NCBI RefSeq assembly: GCF_014268275.3
Contig: NZ_CP077084.1
Span: 3,286,001 to 3,350,000 of the forward strand
DNA length: 64,000 nucleotides
Direction of reading: 5' to 3'
Origin: Pseudomonas tritici
Lineage (GTDB): Bacteria > Pseudomonadota > Gammaproteobacteria > Pseudomonadales > Pseudomonadaceae
The notes under the pieces are model-generated. The model searched no databases. It was given only the letters and a program-made list of their open reading frames with translations, and was not told the DNA's origin. The translations under genes and the position numbers were made by a program. Shown piece by piece: positions 52,938-62,485 of the stretch (within the stretch, counting starts at the first letter, position 1; every line of letters begins with the position of its first letter).

Positions 52938-54407
52938 CTACTGCGTAGTGGCCTGTTCCCATCCGCCGCCAAGCGCCTTGAACACGCTGACCCTTGCGGA
53001 ACCTACGCGCTGGTCAGCAACGGCTACCTGCGACTGGGTGTCGATCAGACTGGTCTGCGCGACGATCACGTCGAGGTAACTGATAGACCCGGCGTGGTAA
53101 CGCTGGTCTGCCAACTGGAAGGCTTTTTCGGCGCGGTCGCGCGCTTCGATCAGTGCCTCGCGCTGCTGCATCGCGGCGCCGTATGCACTCAACGCCTGTT
53201 CGGACTCCTTCAAGGCATTCAGCACGGCGCCATCGAAGCTGGCCAGCGATGCCGCGTTTTGCGCCTTTGCCTGTGCGATGCGGCTACGAGCGACCATCGT
53301 GTTGGGGAAGCTCCAGGAGATCAGCGGCCCGAAGGAAAACGACCAGGTGCGATTGCCTTTTAGGTAGTCGTTGCGCAGGTAGTTGCCGGAGGCGCCCAGC
53401 GTGACGCGCGGATAGAGGTCGGCAACGGCCACGCCGATGCGGGCGGTATCGGCGGCCAGTTGGCGCTCGGCCTGACGCAAGTCCGGGCGGCGGCGCAGCA
53501 GCGTGGTGCCATCACCGATCGGCAGCGCCCCCGCGATCTCCGGCACCTGGGTGCAGTTGCGCGCCGACTCGGGTATTTGCGATGGCGTGCGGCCCACCAG
53601 CGCGGCCAACTCGAACAATGCGGCATCCCGCTGACCCTGCAACGGCGGCAAGGCGGCCTGGGCCTGGGCCAGCGTGACACCGGCCCGTTCCACATCCAGA
53701 TGCGACGCGGAGCCGGAGTGTTCCTGGCGGCTGACCAGATCCAGCCTGCGCTGAGCCAGGTCAATGGACGAGTGAGCGACGCCGATGGATGCGCCATAGG
53801 CGCAGGCGTCCACATAGGCGCGTGTCGTCTCGGCGACGACGACGACCTTGGCGGCATCATGGGCGGCGGCGACTGCATCGGTGTCGTCGCGTGCGGCCTC
53901 GATGTCGCGCCTTACCCGGCCGAACAGATCAAGTTCATAGGAGACGTCGAGGCCACCGCTGTAGCTCCATTGTGTGGGCGCCTGGCCGCTGCCCGTCCAC
54001 GTGGACTGGTCGCGGCCGTAGCCTGCGCCCGCCGACACGTTAGTCGAAGGAAACAGGCCACCGCGCGCTTCCTTGTAGATGGCCCGTGCGCGGTCGAGGT
54101 TGGCCAGCGTCACGCGCAGGTTGGTATTGGCCGACAGGGCTTCCTGCAGCAGATTGTCGAGTGCCGGATCGGCATACAGCTTCCACCAGTCCGCTGGCAG
54201 TGGTGCGCTGGACTCCGTATCGGCCGGCTTGCTGACGAAGGGGCCTGCCGCAGTTTGCGGCGTGGCCGGAGCACGATAGTCGGGGCCGCTGGCGCAGCCT
54301 GCGGTGATCACGGCGACGGCAATGGCCATGAAGACAGCGCGCCGAGGGGGAAACATGGCTGGATGCAAAGCAGTAGTCATGGCAGCAATCGCTTTAGAGT
54401 GAGACAT
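52938..54407 (-). CDS. RND efflux outer-membrane factor lipoprotein (OprM/NodT type)
   Basis: About 489 residues. A lipoprotein signal ends in ITAGCASGPDYRAP, with the lipidated Cys. Two OEP repeats follow (LDNLLQEALSANTNLRVTLANLDRAR and RRPDLRQAERQLAADTARIGVAVADLYPRVTL). It forms the outer-membrane channel of the tripartite pump. I chose ATG 54407, which overlaps the end of the RND gene and has CAGG six bases before; ATG 54380 is an alternative. It is the third gene of the MFP-RND-OMF operon. Confidence 0.9.
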   Translation of the reverse strand: MSHSKAIAAMTTALHPAMFPPRRAVFMAIAVAVITAGCASGPDYRAPATPQTAAGPFVSKPADTESSAPLPADWWKLYADPALDNLLQEALSANTNLRVTLANLDRARAIYKEARGGLFPSTNVSAGAGYGRDQSTWTGSGQAPTQWSYSGGLDVSYELDLFGRVRRDIEAARDDTDAVAAAHDAAKVVVVAETTRAYVDACAYGASIGVAHSSIDLAQRRLDLVSRQEHSGSASHLDVERAGVTLAQAQAALPPLQGQRDAALFELAALVGRTPSQIPESARNCTQVPEIAGALPIGDGTTLLRRRPDLRQAERQLAADTARIGVAVADLYPRVTLGASGNYLRNDYLKGNRTWSFSFGPLISWSFPNTMVARSRIAQAKAQNAASLASFDGAVLNALKESEQALSAYGAAMQQREALIEARDRAEKAFQLADQRYHAGSISYLDVIVAQTSLIDTQSQVAVADQRVGSARVSVFKALGGGWEQATTQ

Positions 54408-57400
54408 CGGGGGCCTGCGCAGTGGCGAGTTCACGGGCGCGGGGACTTTGCGATGTCGCCCGGTGATCCTCGGCGATGAAGCTGTAGATGGTGGGCAGCA
54501 CGAATAGCGTGAAGAAGGTGCCGACCAGCATGCCCATCACCACCACAATGCCGATGGAGAAGCGGCTGGCCGAACCCGCGCCATCTGCGAACAGCAGCGG
54601 CACCAGGCCGGCGACCATCGCCGCGGTGGTCATCAGCACGGGGCGCATACGCACCGCTGCGGCCTTCTCGATGGCCTCGATGCGGCTCAGGTTTTCGTGA
54701 TGCTGGATGTGGTTGGCGAAAGTGACCATCAGGATACCGTGCTTGGAAATCAGGCCGATCAACGTAACCAGTCCAATCTGGGTGTAGATGTTGAGCGTCG
54801 CGTAGCCCAGCCACAGCGGCACCAACGCGCCGCAGATCGCCAGCGGCACCGTCACCAGGATCACCAGCGGGTCGCGCAGGCTCTCGAACTGCGCCGCCAG
54901 TACCAGGAAGATGACCACCAGCGCGAAGCAGAACGACACCAGCAGGCGGTTGCCTTCCTGCACGAACTGGCGGCTGTCGCTGAGCCAGTCCACGCTGGTG
55001 CCGGGCGGCAAGGGTTGCGATTGCAGGAACGCCACGGCGTCACCCATGGTCACGCCCGGGGCTGGCAGCATTTCCAGCGTGGCCGAGTTCATCTGGCCGA
55101 ACTGGGTGAGCTGGTTGGCCTGCGGGCGCATTTCGACGCGGGTCACGGTCGATAGCGGTACCAGTGCGCCGGAGGTCGCCTTGACGTAGAAGCGCCCGAG
55201 GTCTTCCGGTGTCATGCGTTCGCCGCCGCGCACCTGCGGGATCACGTCGTAGGAGCGGTCGTGGAAGTTGAAGCGGTTGACGTAGTTCTCACCGACCAGC
55301 ACGGCCAGGGTGTCGGCGATGGACTGCATGGTCACGCCCATTTCGCTGGCCTTCGCATTGTCGATGCTGATATGCGCCTGAGGACTGTCGTAGGACAGGT
55401 CGTTCTGCACGTAGAGGAACAGGCCGCTGGCATAGGCGGCGTACTTGATCTTCTCGCCGGTTTCGTACAGCGTCTTGAAGTCGTCGGGCGAGCGCAGCAC
55501 CATCTGTACCGGCAGGCCGCCGCTGGAACCCGGTAGCGGGGGCAACTGCACGGCGGTCAGCGTCTCGCCGTCAATGGCGCCGCCGGCGGTCTGGATCTGG
55601 CCCTGGATGTCGGTGGCCGATCGTTTGCGTTCCGACCAGTCCTTGAGGATCGCGCCGCCGATCATCTTGTTCTGGCCGCCGGCATAGTCGCCGATAATCA
55701 TGAAGCTGCTGTCGAACTCCGGAATCGACTCGAACAGCTTTTCGATCTGCTCGGCATAGTGGGCGGTATAGCCCACGCCGGCATACTGCGGCGCCTTGGT
55801 GACGACGATGACGGCGCCCTGATCCTCGGTCGGCGCCAGTTCGTGGCGGGTGCCGGTGAACAGCACCACGATGGCGGCCAGCACGACCGCGCCGACCAGC
55901 AGCACCGCACCGCGAGCGGCCAGCGTGCGGGCCAGCAGGCGTCCATAGAATGCGGTCAGCCCTTCCATGGAGTGTTCGATGCGCTTCGCCAGCCGTCCCT
56001 CGCTTTGCTTGGAACTGAGCAGCATCGAGCTCATCACCGGCGAGAGCGTCAGCGCGACGATCCCCGAGACGATCACAGAGCCGGCCAGCGTGAAGGCGAA
56101 CTCCTTGAACAGCGTGCCGGTCAGCCCGCCCATCATGCCGATCGGCGCATAGACCGCCGCCAGCGTGATGGTCATGGCGATCACCGGCCCGACGATTTCG
56201 CGTGCGCCGAGCAGTGCCGCACGCACGGGTGTCAGTCCTTCCTCGATGTGGCGATGGATGTTCTCCACCACGACGATGGCATCGTCCACCACCAGCCCGA
56301 TCGCCAGCACCATCGCCAGCAGCGTCAACAGGTTGATCGAGAAGCCGCAGGCCAGCATCAGTGCCGCCGTGCCGACCAGCGACAGCGGAATGGTGACGAC
56401 CGGAATGATGACGGCGCGGAAGGTGCCGAGGAACAGGAAGATCACCACAATCACGATCACGATGGCTTCGATCAGCGTGTGCTTCACTTCCTCGATGGAG
56501 GCGTTGACGAAACGTGCCACGTCGTAGTTGGGTGCCACCGTCAGTCCCGGCGGCGCCATCGCACGGATCTTGGGCAGCAGTTCGTTGGCCCGCTTGACGA
56601 TCTCCAGGGGATTGCCATCGGGCGTCGGCTGGAGGGCCACGAAGATAGCGGGGACGCCGTTAGCGAACGAGAGATTGTTGTAGTTCTGGCCACCGATTTC
56701 CATCGTGGCGACATCCGATAGCCGCACCACGCCGCCCCCGGGGCTGGACTTGATGACCATCTGGCGGAAGTCCTCGACGCTGCGCAGGTCGGTGGAGGCG
56801 CTGATGTTGGTGACCGTCAGCGCGCTCTTGAGTTGGCCTGGCGCAGCCTGCACGTTGTTGGCGCGCAGTGCGGCCGAAATCTCGCCGGCCGACAGTCCAT
56901 GTGCGGCCAACCGTACCGGATCGATCCAGACGCGCATGGCCAGCGCCTGACCGCCAAAGACGTCGGCCGAGGCTACGCCGGGAATGCTCGTGAATAAAGG
57001 CTGCGCTACCCGGGATGCGAAATCCGTTACCTGCGGGATCGACAGGGTCTTGCTATAGAAGGCGACGTATTGCACGGCGGTGCCGCCCTCGGTGGACTTG
57101 GCGATGACCGGATCGGTGACACCGGCCGGCAACTGGTACTTGACCTGCTGCACCTTGGCGAGGATCTCGGTCATCGCGCGATCGGCGTTGGCGTTGAGCA
57201 CCAGCCGCGCCTTGATCTCGCTCTTGCCTTGCGTGGTGGTCGAACTCAGGTATTCGATGCCGCTGGCCGTGGCGATGGACTGCGCAATCGGGGTGGTGAC
57301 GAAGCCCTGCATCACGTCCTGGGTCGCACCTGGAAGCGTGGTGCTGACCGTGATGGTGGCGTTTTCAAGATAGGGGTACTGCCGCACGGGCAGCAGGAAC

Positions 57401-57486
57401 AAGGCGGTGGCGCCCATCAGCAGGATCAACAGGCTGACGACCAGCGCCAGAATGGGCCGGCGGATGAAGATGTCGGTGAAATGCAT
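54394..57486 (-). CDS. RND (HAE1) multidrug efflux permease
   Basis: A 1030-residue inner-membrane proton antiporter of standard AcrB/MexF length. The N-terminus is FIRRPILALVVSLLILLMGATALF (TM1). The proton-relay aspartates lie in GLVVDDAIVVVENIHRHIEEG near 400-420 (TM4). Large porter domains flank repeated TM bundles, and the C-terminal bundle has GLISKHGILMVTFAN. It expels drugs or aromatic compounds through the adaptor and OMF encoded in the same operon, whose genes are 11 bases apart or overlapping. The substrate range cannot be read. Long frames on the opposite strand are only shadows of its high GC. Confidence 0.95.
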   Translation of the reverse strand: MHFTDIFIRRPILALVVSLLILLMGATALFLLPVRQYPYLENATITVSTTLPGATQDVMQGFVTTPIAQSIATASGIEYLSSTTTQGKSEIKARLVLNANADRAMTEILAKVQQVKYQLPAGVTDPVIAKSTEGGTAVQYVAFYSKTLSIPQVTDFASRVAQPLFTSIPGVASADVFGGQALAMRVWIDPVRLAAHGLSAGEISAALRANNVQAAPGQLKSALTVTNISASTDLRSVEDFRQMVIKSSPGGGVVRLSDVATMEIGGQNYNNLSFANGVPAIFVALQPTPDGNPLEIVKRANELLPKIRAMAPPGLTVAPNYDVARFVNASIEEVKHTLIEAIVIVIVVIFLFLGTFRAVIIPVVTIPLSLVGTAALMLACGFSINLLTLLAMVLAIGLVVDDAIVVVENIHRHIEEGLTPVRAALLGAREIVGPVIAMTITLAAVYAPIGMMGGLTGTLFKEFAFTLAGSVIVSGIVALTLSPVMSSMLLSSKQSEGRLAKRIEHSMEGLTAFYGRLLARTLAARGAVLLVGAVVLAAIVVLFTGTRHELAPTEDQGAVIVVTKAPQYAGVGYTAHYAEQIEKLFESIPEFDSSFMIIGDYAGGQNKMIGGAILKDWSERKRSATDIQGQIQTAGGAIDGETLTAVQLPPLPGSSGGLPVQMVLRSPDDFKTLYETGEKIKYAAYASGLFLYVQNDLSYDSPQAHISIDNAKASEMGVTMQSIADTLAVLVGENYVNRFNFHDRSYDVIPQVRGGERMTPEDLGRFYVKATSGALVPLSTVTRVEMRPQANQLTQFGQMNSATLEMLPAPGVTMGDAVAFLQSQPLPPGTSVDWLSDSRQFVQEGNRLLVSFCFALVVIFLVLAAQFESLRDPLVILVTVPLAICGALVPLWLGYATLNIYTQIGLVTLIGLISKHGILMVTFANHIQHHENLSRIEAIEKAAAVRMRPVLMTTAAMVAGLVPLLFADGAGSASRFSIGIVVVMGMLVGTFFTLFVLPTIYSFIAEDHRATSQSPRARELATAQAPDVSL

Positions 57487-57497
57487 GGTGCCGTCCT

Positions 57498-58643
57498 CTA
57501 TCGTGCGCTGGCGGCGGCGGTAACCGCCGGGGCGGCAGGCGGTGCTGCGGCGGCAGGCGCTGTCGCATTGATCTTCACCGTGGCGCCGGGCGGCAGCCGA
57601 TTTTGGCCGGCCATCACCACGATGTCGCCAGGCTTGACGCCCTGGGTCACCAGGACTTCCTCGCCGAGCCGACGACCCGTGACGACCGGCACGGCGACCG
57701 CCTTGCCGATTCCCTGCGCGTCGGCATCTCGCACGAGCACCACGCTGTCACCGGAGGCCGAAGTCTGGATCGCCGTCAGCGGTAACACGATGGCGTCGGT
57801 CGTGGCGGGCAACGCCAGCCGCGCCGTGGCGTACATGCCGGACTTAAGCAGCCTGTCGGCATTGGACAACAGTGCCTGCACGACCACATTGCGGGTTTCG
57901 CCGTCGATGCGTGGTTCGATGGTGCTGATCTTGGCGTTGAATACCTGACCTGGCGCTGCATCTACCGTCACCTGCACCGGTGCGCCCGGCGTCAGCTTGG
58001 GCAAGTCCTGCTGGGGCAGCGTGAAGTTCACGTAAAGCGGGTCGAGCTGGGTCAGCGTGGCGATCACATCGCCGGCATTGAGGTACTGGCCGGGATTGAT
58101 GCGCCGGATGCCGAGCTGGCCGGAGAACGGCGCGCGAATGGCCTTCTGCTGGATGCGCGCGTCCAGTTGCCGCACCGCCGCAACGGCCTGGGCGGCCTCC
58201 GCCTTGCGTTGTTCGAGCAATTCGCGCGGCTCGGCGCCGGTGGGGGCCAGTTCCTGCGAGCGGCGTAATTGCGCCTGGGCGAAATCAGCCTTGGCTGCAG
58301 CAGCGGCACGATCCGCTTGCTCGGGAGCGTCGTAGAGCTGAATCAGCACCGTCCCTTCCTTAACGGACTGGCCGGCGTCGAAATGGATGGCTGTCACGCG
58401 GCCCGACGTGTCGGGGGCCAGCAGCACTTCGCGAACGGCTTGCAAATTGCCGACGGCCTGCAACTCCTCGGCCACGCCGCGTGGTTCGGCGCGGATCGTC
58501 GAGACGGGCATCGGCGGCATGGCGTAATGTTCCGCGCCACCGGTGCGGGTGGTGCGCCAGGCATACAGCAGGCCGAATACCACGACGAGGCCAACAACGC
58601 TTACGACAATAGGTTTGGCACGGGAGATAACGGCGGTGCTCAT
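57498..58643 (-). CDS. RND efflux periplasmic adaptor (membrane fusion protein)
   Basis: A 381-residue protein from ATG 58643 (GGGAGGAACGC directly upstream). One N-terminal TM anchor (PIVVSVVGLVVVFGLLYAW), then the split lipoyl domain (VTAIHFDAGQSVKEGTVLIQLY and IRAPFSGQLGIRRINPGQYLNAGDVI), an alpha-helical hairpin, and a beta-barrel with an AAPGQVFNAKISTIEPRID segment. The tail is rich in Ala and Pro. It bridges the RND pump and the OMF. It is the first gene of the operon and is divergent from the TonB receptor gene over about 350 bases, which hold a 31-bp palindrome. Confidence 0.94.
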   Translation of the reverse strand: MSTAVISRAKPIVVSVVGLVVVFGLLYAWRTTRTGGAEHYAMPPMPVSTIRAEPRGVAEELQAVGNLQAVREVLLAPDTSGRVTAIHFDAGQSVKEGTVLIQLYDAPEQADRAAAAAKADFAQAQLRRSQELAPTGAEPRELLEQRKAEAAQAVAAVRQLDARIQQKAIRAPFSGQLGIRRINPGQYLNAGDVIATLTQLDPLYVNFTLPQQDLPKLTPGAPVQVTVDAAPGQVFNAKISTIEPRIDGETRNVVVQALLSNADRLLKSGMYATARLALPATTDAIVLPLTAIQTSASGDSVVLVRDADAQGIGKAVAVPVVTGRRLGEEVLVTQGVKPGDIVVMAGQNRLPPGATVKINATAPAAAAPPAAPAVTAAASAR

Positions 58644-58835
58644 GCGTTCCTCCCGATGACAATGTGAGTTGGGGTGGCGCGTGACCGGCGGTGCGGGGCC
58701 GATCCACCAAAGCAAAGTGAGTGCATGGGGGGAATTTCCTCGGGAAGAACGGGGGAATCGGCCGGCCAGGCACGCTGGATTGAGGCATGGCAGACCACGA
58801 TGAAGCGCAGCCTATCCGCGTGGACACATTTATAC

Positions 58836-58866
58836 ATTGCGAAATAAGGTCAGATTATTTCGCAAT
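58836..58866. promoter_or_regulatory. 31-bp inverted repeat between the RND operon and the TonB receptor gene
   Basis: ATTGCGAAATAA and its perfect complement are separated by 7 bases. Twelve-base perfect arms are well above chance and indicate a dimeric regulator site. It lies 193 bases before the adaptor gene and 125 bases before the receptor gene, so it may control both. The GAAAT core recalls Fur/Zur-type boxes, and a Fur-family gene is 6 kb away. That link is inference. Confidence 0.7.
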
Positions 58867-58990
58867 ACAGCCAGAAGCATGAAGGCAGGTAAATTGGCCT
58901 AAATGAATAACAATCTGGCTTGATTTCGCCATGCATACTCATGCAACTCTATTGTTAAATACGCCACCTAAATGCAAATGAGTATTGTTG

Positions 58991-61303
58991 ATGACCGCCC
59001 TCACAACTACTGGGAAGTCTCGTTGGCCAATTGATATACGCGCAGAGCCCGCCTTCTATCCTCATTTGGATGGGCCGTACAAGGGCGCAACCAGGAGCGC
59101 GCCCCTCACCGTGCTGGGCTCGGCAGTTGCGGCGGCAGTTCTCATCAGCGCGCAAGGCGCATTCGCCGCGGAGCCAGGGCAGATTCAAACCAAGGTCGGT
59201 GGAAAGCCTCAAGAGGAGATAGCCTTGCCGGCCATCACCGTAACGGGCCCTATGGATACGGCGACCACCGAAGGTACTGGTTCCTACACCACGGGCCAGA
59301 CGTCGGTGGCGACGCACCTGCCGCTGTCGCTGCGGGAAACACCGCAGTCGGTGACGGTGATCACCCGCCAGCGCATGGACGACCAGCAATTGAACTCGGT
59401 GCAGGGCGTGCTGGATAAGACCACGGGCGTCTCGTCGTACCAATCCGACAGCGAACGGACGAGTTTTTATTCGCGTGGTTTCTTGATCAATAACGTTCAG
59501 TACGACGGCATACCCACCGTCGTCGGCGACATCGTAAACGGGAGCGGCATCGGCTCTCTCGATACCGCGTTCTACGATCGTGTCGAGGTCGTGCGCGGCG
59601 CCTCCGGCTTGCTGACCGGCACCGGCAATCCCTCGGCCGCCATCAACCTGGTGCGCAAACGACCGACCCGCGAATTCTCGGCGTCCGCCTCGCTCGGTGC
59701 GGGGAGCTGGGATACCCACCGGGAAATGGCCGACGTATCGACTCCGTTGACCGAGGATGGCCGTATCCGCGCCCGCATGGTCGGGACGTCCCAGGAAGGA
59801 AACTCGTACATTGATGGCTACAAACCGCAGAGGAAGGCGTTCTACGGCATCATCGAGGCAGATCTGACACCAGACACGACGGTGAGTCTGGGCTATGACT
59901 ACCAGGACATCACGCCGAAGGGCTCGACCTGGGGAGGCATGCCGCTATGGTTCAGCGACGGCACGCAGGCGGAGTATTCACGCTCCAAGAACTACGCGCA
60001 GAACTGGAGCCGTTGGGACAACACCCTCAAGACGGCGTTTGCCGAGATCGAGCACCGCTTTGACAACGGCTGGAACCTCCGGGCCGTCGCTAATCAATAC
60101 CGCACGGAATTCGATGCCGAACTGCTCGGCCTGGTGGGTCGCCCCGATCGCGCCACGGGACTGGGCTCTTTTCCCAACGGGGCTTTTCCGGTGGCACTGG
60201 CGTCCGAAGGTCGCAGCCGTCAAAACACCTTCGACGTGATGGCGAGCGGCCCCTTCGAACTGCTTGGCCGCCAGCATGACCTGGTGGTGGGGGCGACGAG
60301 TTCGCGCCGCACCGCCAGTCAGGAAGCTATCGCTCCGTTCTATGCAGGCTTCACGCCGGTCAATGTCTATCAACTGAGCCCGGCCTTTCCCCGTCCCAAC
60401 TTCGATGCCATGGCTTCGATACCGACCCGCACCCTGATCAAACAGAGCGGTGTCTATAGCGCAGCCCGGTTCTCGCTGGCCGAGCCTCTGAAACTCATTG
60501 TCGGCGGCCGCTTCAGCAACTACGAAATCGACGACGCCGTCGGCGGCTCTTCGTTGCACTACAAGAAGAGCAGTGAATTCACCCCGTATGCTGGTTTGAT
60601 CTACGACATCGATAAGACCTATTCGGCCTACGTGAGCTACACGGGCATATTCAATCCGCAAACCGACTATCGCGACAGCAAGGGCAACGTGCTCACGCCG
60701 ACAAAGGGAAAAACCAAGGAAGTCGGCCTTAAAGGCGCTTACCTGGATGGGCGTCTGAATGCGTCGGTGGCCTTGTTCCATACCGAGCTGGACAACGCTG
60801 CACAGATGGTCGCAGGAACCTATACGCCAAGTGGTGCCCAAGCCTATATGGGTTCGGATGGGACGAAGTCGCGCGGGATCGAGCTGGACTTGCAGGGCGA
60901 GCTGGCACGTGGCTGGAACATCTATTCAGGCATCGCCCATTTCACGGCACAAGATGGCGATGGCGTCCGCTTGAATTCGCAAATACCGCGCACCACTGCC
61001 CAGCTTTTCAGCACCTACCAGTTGCCGGGAGAGTGGAACAAATTGACGCTGGGCGGAGGCGTTAAATGGCAAAGCCGCTTCTACGAGGCGCCCAACACCG
61101 GCACCAGTTCGTTGGGCGGGGAACAAGGTTCTTATGCGCTGGTATCCCTGTTGGGGCGCTACGCCGTCACGAAGCAGATCACTGCGGCAGTCAACGTCAA
61201 TAACGTGCTCGACAAGAAATATGCGTTGCAGAAGGGCGATTTCGACACCGTAGGTTATGGCGCACCCCGTAACTTGATGGTGACGATGGATTATAAGTAT
61301 TGA
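58991..61303 (+). CDS. TonB-dependent siderophore receptor
   Basis: A 770-residue outer-membrane receptor from ATG 58991; two preceding TTG codons are unlikely starts. Its long N-terminus contains a hydrophobic signal at about 34-60 (LGSAVAAAVLISAQGAFAAEP), then a TonB-box-like EIALPAITVTG. The plug spans about 100-240 (LRETPQSVTVITRQRMDDQQL and the VEVVRGASGLLTGTGNPSAAINLVRKRP hallmark). The barrel ends with NLMVTMDYKY. No STN signalling domain is present, so it does not use FecR-type cell-surface signalling. Ferrisiderophore uptake, ferrichrome- or coprogen-like, is likely. It is divergent from the RND operon. Confidence 0.93.
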   Translation: MTALTTTGKSRWPIDIRAEPAFYPHLDGPYKGATRSAPLTVLGSAVAAAVLISAQGAFAAEPGQIQTKVGGKPQEEIALPAITVTGPMDTATTEGTGSYTTGQTSVATHLPLSLRETPQSVTVITRQRMDDQQLNSVQGVLDKTTGVSSYQSDSERTSFYSRGFLINNVQYDGIPTVVGDIVNGSGIGSLDTAFYDRVEVVRGASGLLTGTGNPSAAINLVRKRPTREFSASASLGAGSWDTHREMADVSTPLTEDGRIRARMVGTSQEGNSYIDGYKPQRKAFYGIIEADLTPDTTVSLGYDYQDITPKGSTWGGMPLWFSDGTQAEYSRSKNYAQNWSRWDNTLKTAFAEIEHRFDNGWNLRAVANQYRTEFDAELLGLVGRPDRATGLGSFPNGAFPVALASEGRSRQNTFDVMASGPFELLGRQHDLVVGATSSRRTASQEAIAPFYAGFTPVNVYQLSPAFPRPNFDAMASIPTRTLIKQSGVYSAARFSLAEPLKLIVGGRFSNYEIDDAVGGSSLHYKKSSEFTPYAGLIYDIDKTYSAYVSYTGIFNPQTDYRDSKGNVLTPTKGKTKEVGLKGAYLDGRLNASVALFHTELDNAAQMVAGTYTPSGAQAYMGSDGTKSRGIELDLQGELARGWNIYSGIAHFTAQDGDGVRLNSQIPRTTAQLFSTYQLPGEWNKLTLGGGVKWQSRFYEAPNTGTSSLGGEQGSYALVSLLGRYAVTKQITAAVNVNNVLDKKYALQKGDFDTVGYGAPRNLMVTMDYKY

Positions 61304-61379
61304 TGACCCGCAGGCGGACGCTTCACCCGTTAAAAGCCCCCACACCTAGAACAGCCCATTGATTATCGAGAACGCTCCT

Positions 61380-61835
61380 ATGTCTATTCAGACTACCCTG
61401 CACCCCAGCGAAGCGCTGGTCGTGAACAACGCAAACAGAGTCGCCTTGTTCTGGCTGACCACCGCCGCGGGTGCCGTACTTTTTGTCACCTTCCAGTTAT
61501 TTTTCTACGTAAACGACTTTGCGAGAGCGCCCGGAGCGATACCGGCGATTACGTTTGAGCCCGATGTACTGTGGATGTTTTCAGCATTCTATGGCTCTTG
61601 GTTCGTAACGGTGCTTATCGCACTGAGAGGAACCCGTAAGGCTCAGTGGGTTACCCTGGTCCTCGGCAGCCTGCTTGTCGCCCTGAATACCCTCGGGGGA
61701 ATCACCGACGGGCTGCGCGACGGTTGGCACATTGCCTTTTCGGCAGTGTTCTTCATTACGTTGCCCGGCGTGTTTGCCATTGCGGCCACCTGGCGTAGCA
61801 TCAAAAGCAGAGGAAACGGCCATGTCGGTGAATAG
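61380..61835 (+). CDS. Small four-TM membrane protein of unknown function
   Basis: A 151-residue protein from ATG 61380; an in-frame ATG-like start seven codons earlier is weaker. Four hydrophobic segments lie at about 20-42, 60-80, 88-108 and 115-138, with short loops, and the tail is basic. I do not recognise a family. It follows the TonB receptor by 76 bases and overlaps the next gene by 14 bases, so those two are coupled. A role linked to iron uptake is suggested only by position. Confidence 0.7.
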   Translation: MSIQTTLHPSEALVVNNANRVALFWLTTAAGAVLFVTFQLFFYVNDFARAPGAIPAITFEPDVLWMFSAFYGSWFVTVLIALRGTRKAQWVTLVLGSLLVALNTLGGITDGLRDGWHIAFSAVFFITLPGVFAIAATWRSIKSRGNGHVGE

Positions 61836-62223
61836 TTCTGACTTCCCTTATGTCTGGATGAGTTTTACGCAAACACCCGGACACGATCACCAAAAAGACT
61901 TCGCAGACTTTGAGGCCAATCTGCAGCGCGGGGAGCCTTTCGTGATCTTGACCGATACTGTAGCTGCCGAAGACCATGAGCACTCGCTGGAAGAAAAGAA
62001 ACGCACGGCACTCTGGATGAAAAAGAACAAGGTTGAATTGCGCAAGTGGGTTCTGGCAATGATCATGATCGAACCCAACTCGGCAAAACGTCTTGGCTTT
62101 AAAGCATTTGCGGTCGTTTTTGCCAAGTTCTGGGGCCACCCTCTGCTTCTTGCTGCTACACGTGATGAGGCAATGAAGATGGCAAGAGAACTGCTTGCAA
62201 AGGCTGGACACCCATCTCACTGA
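61822..62223 (+). CDS. Small cytosolic protein of unknown function
   Basis: A 133-residue protein from ATG 61822 (GAGGAAAC upstream), beginning inside the 3' end of the membrane-protein gene. It is acidic at the N-terminus with several His (TPGHDHQKDFADFE, AEDHEHSLEEKK), has an EEKKRTALWMKKNKVELRKW helix and a C-terminal FAKFWGHPLLLAATRDEAMKMARELLAK segment. No named family comes to mind. Coupling to the membrane protein suggests that they work together. Confidence 0.7.
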   Translation: MSVNSSDFPYVWMSFTQTPGHDHQKDFADFEANLQRGEPFVILTDTVAAEDHEHSLEEKKRTALWMKKNKVELRKWVLAMIMIEPNSAKRLGFKAFAVVFAKFWGHPLLLAATRDEAMKMARELLAKAGHPSH

Positions 62224-62387
62224 TGGCCCACTCTGCCATCTGATGGCCCCTGAAACTCTGCCGCCGCGCACTGTCGCGGCGAGCACCTAATCTAACCTTC
62301 GCTCGATCTTCGGCTTCCAAGGGTTTTACACACTCATGGCCACTTCGAGATGTTCTTAAGCAGCCATTTCGAGTGGCTGCCGGCAGC

Positions 62388-62453
62388 GCGACGCAATGGA
62401 TAGACTCCGCGCACGGAGCGGATATTGCGACGGGCCCGACTGGCGTTTAATCC
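62388..62453 (+). promoter_or_regulatory. antA promoter with tandem AntR/XylS-like boxes
   Basis: GCGA-N6-GGATA (62388-62402) and CGCA-N6-GGATA (62410-62424) are direct repeats 22 bases apart, matching the TGCA-N6-GGNTA sites recognised by AntR-type activators. A TTTAAT -10-like box lies at about 62448, so the second box overlaps the -35 position. Activation by anthranilate through an AntR homologue outside the window, or one of the AraC-type proteins inside it, is likely. Confidence 0.65.
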
Positions 62454-62485
62454 TCTGAACCGTCATCAGCTCAGAGGTCCTCGTA

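Noticed and set aside
55759-56721. 320-codon plus-strand frame opposite the RND permease
   Set aside because: The composition (Asp/Arg/His/Gln-rich) is that of a shadow frame, and the opposite strand encodes a complete AcrB-type protein.
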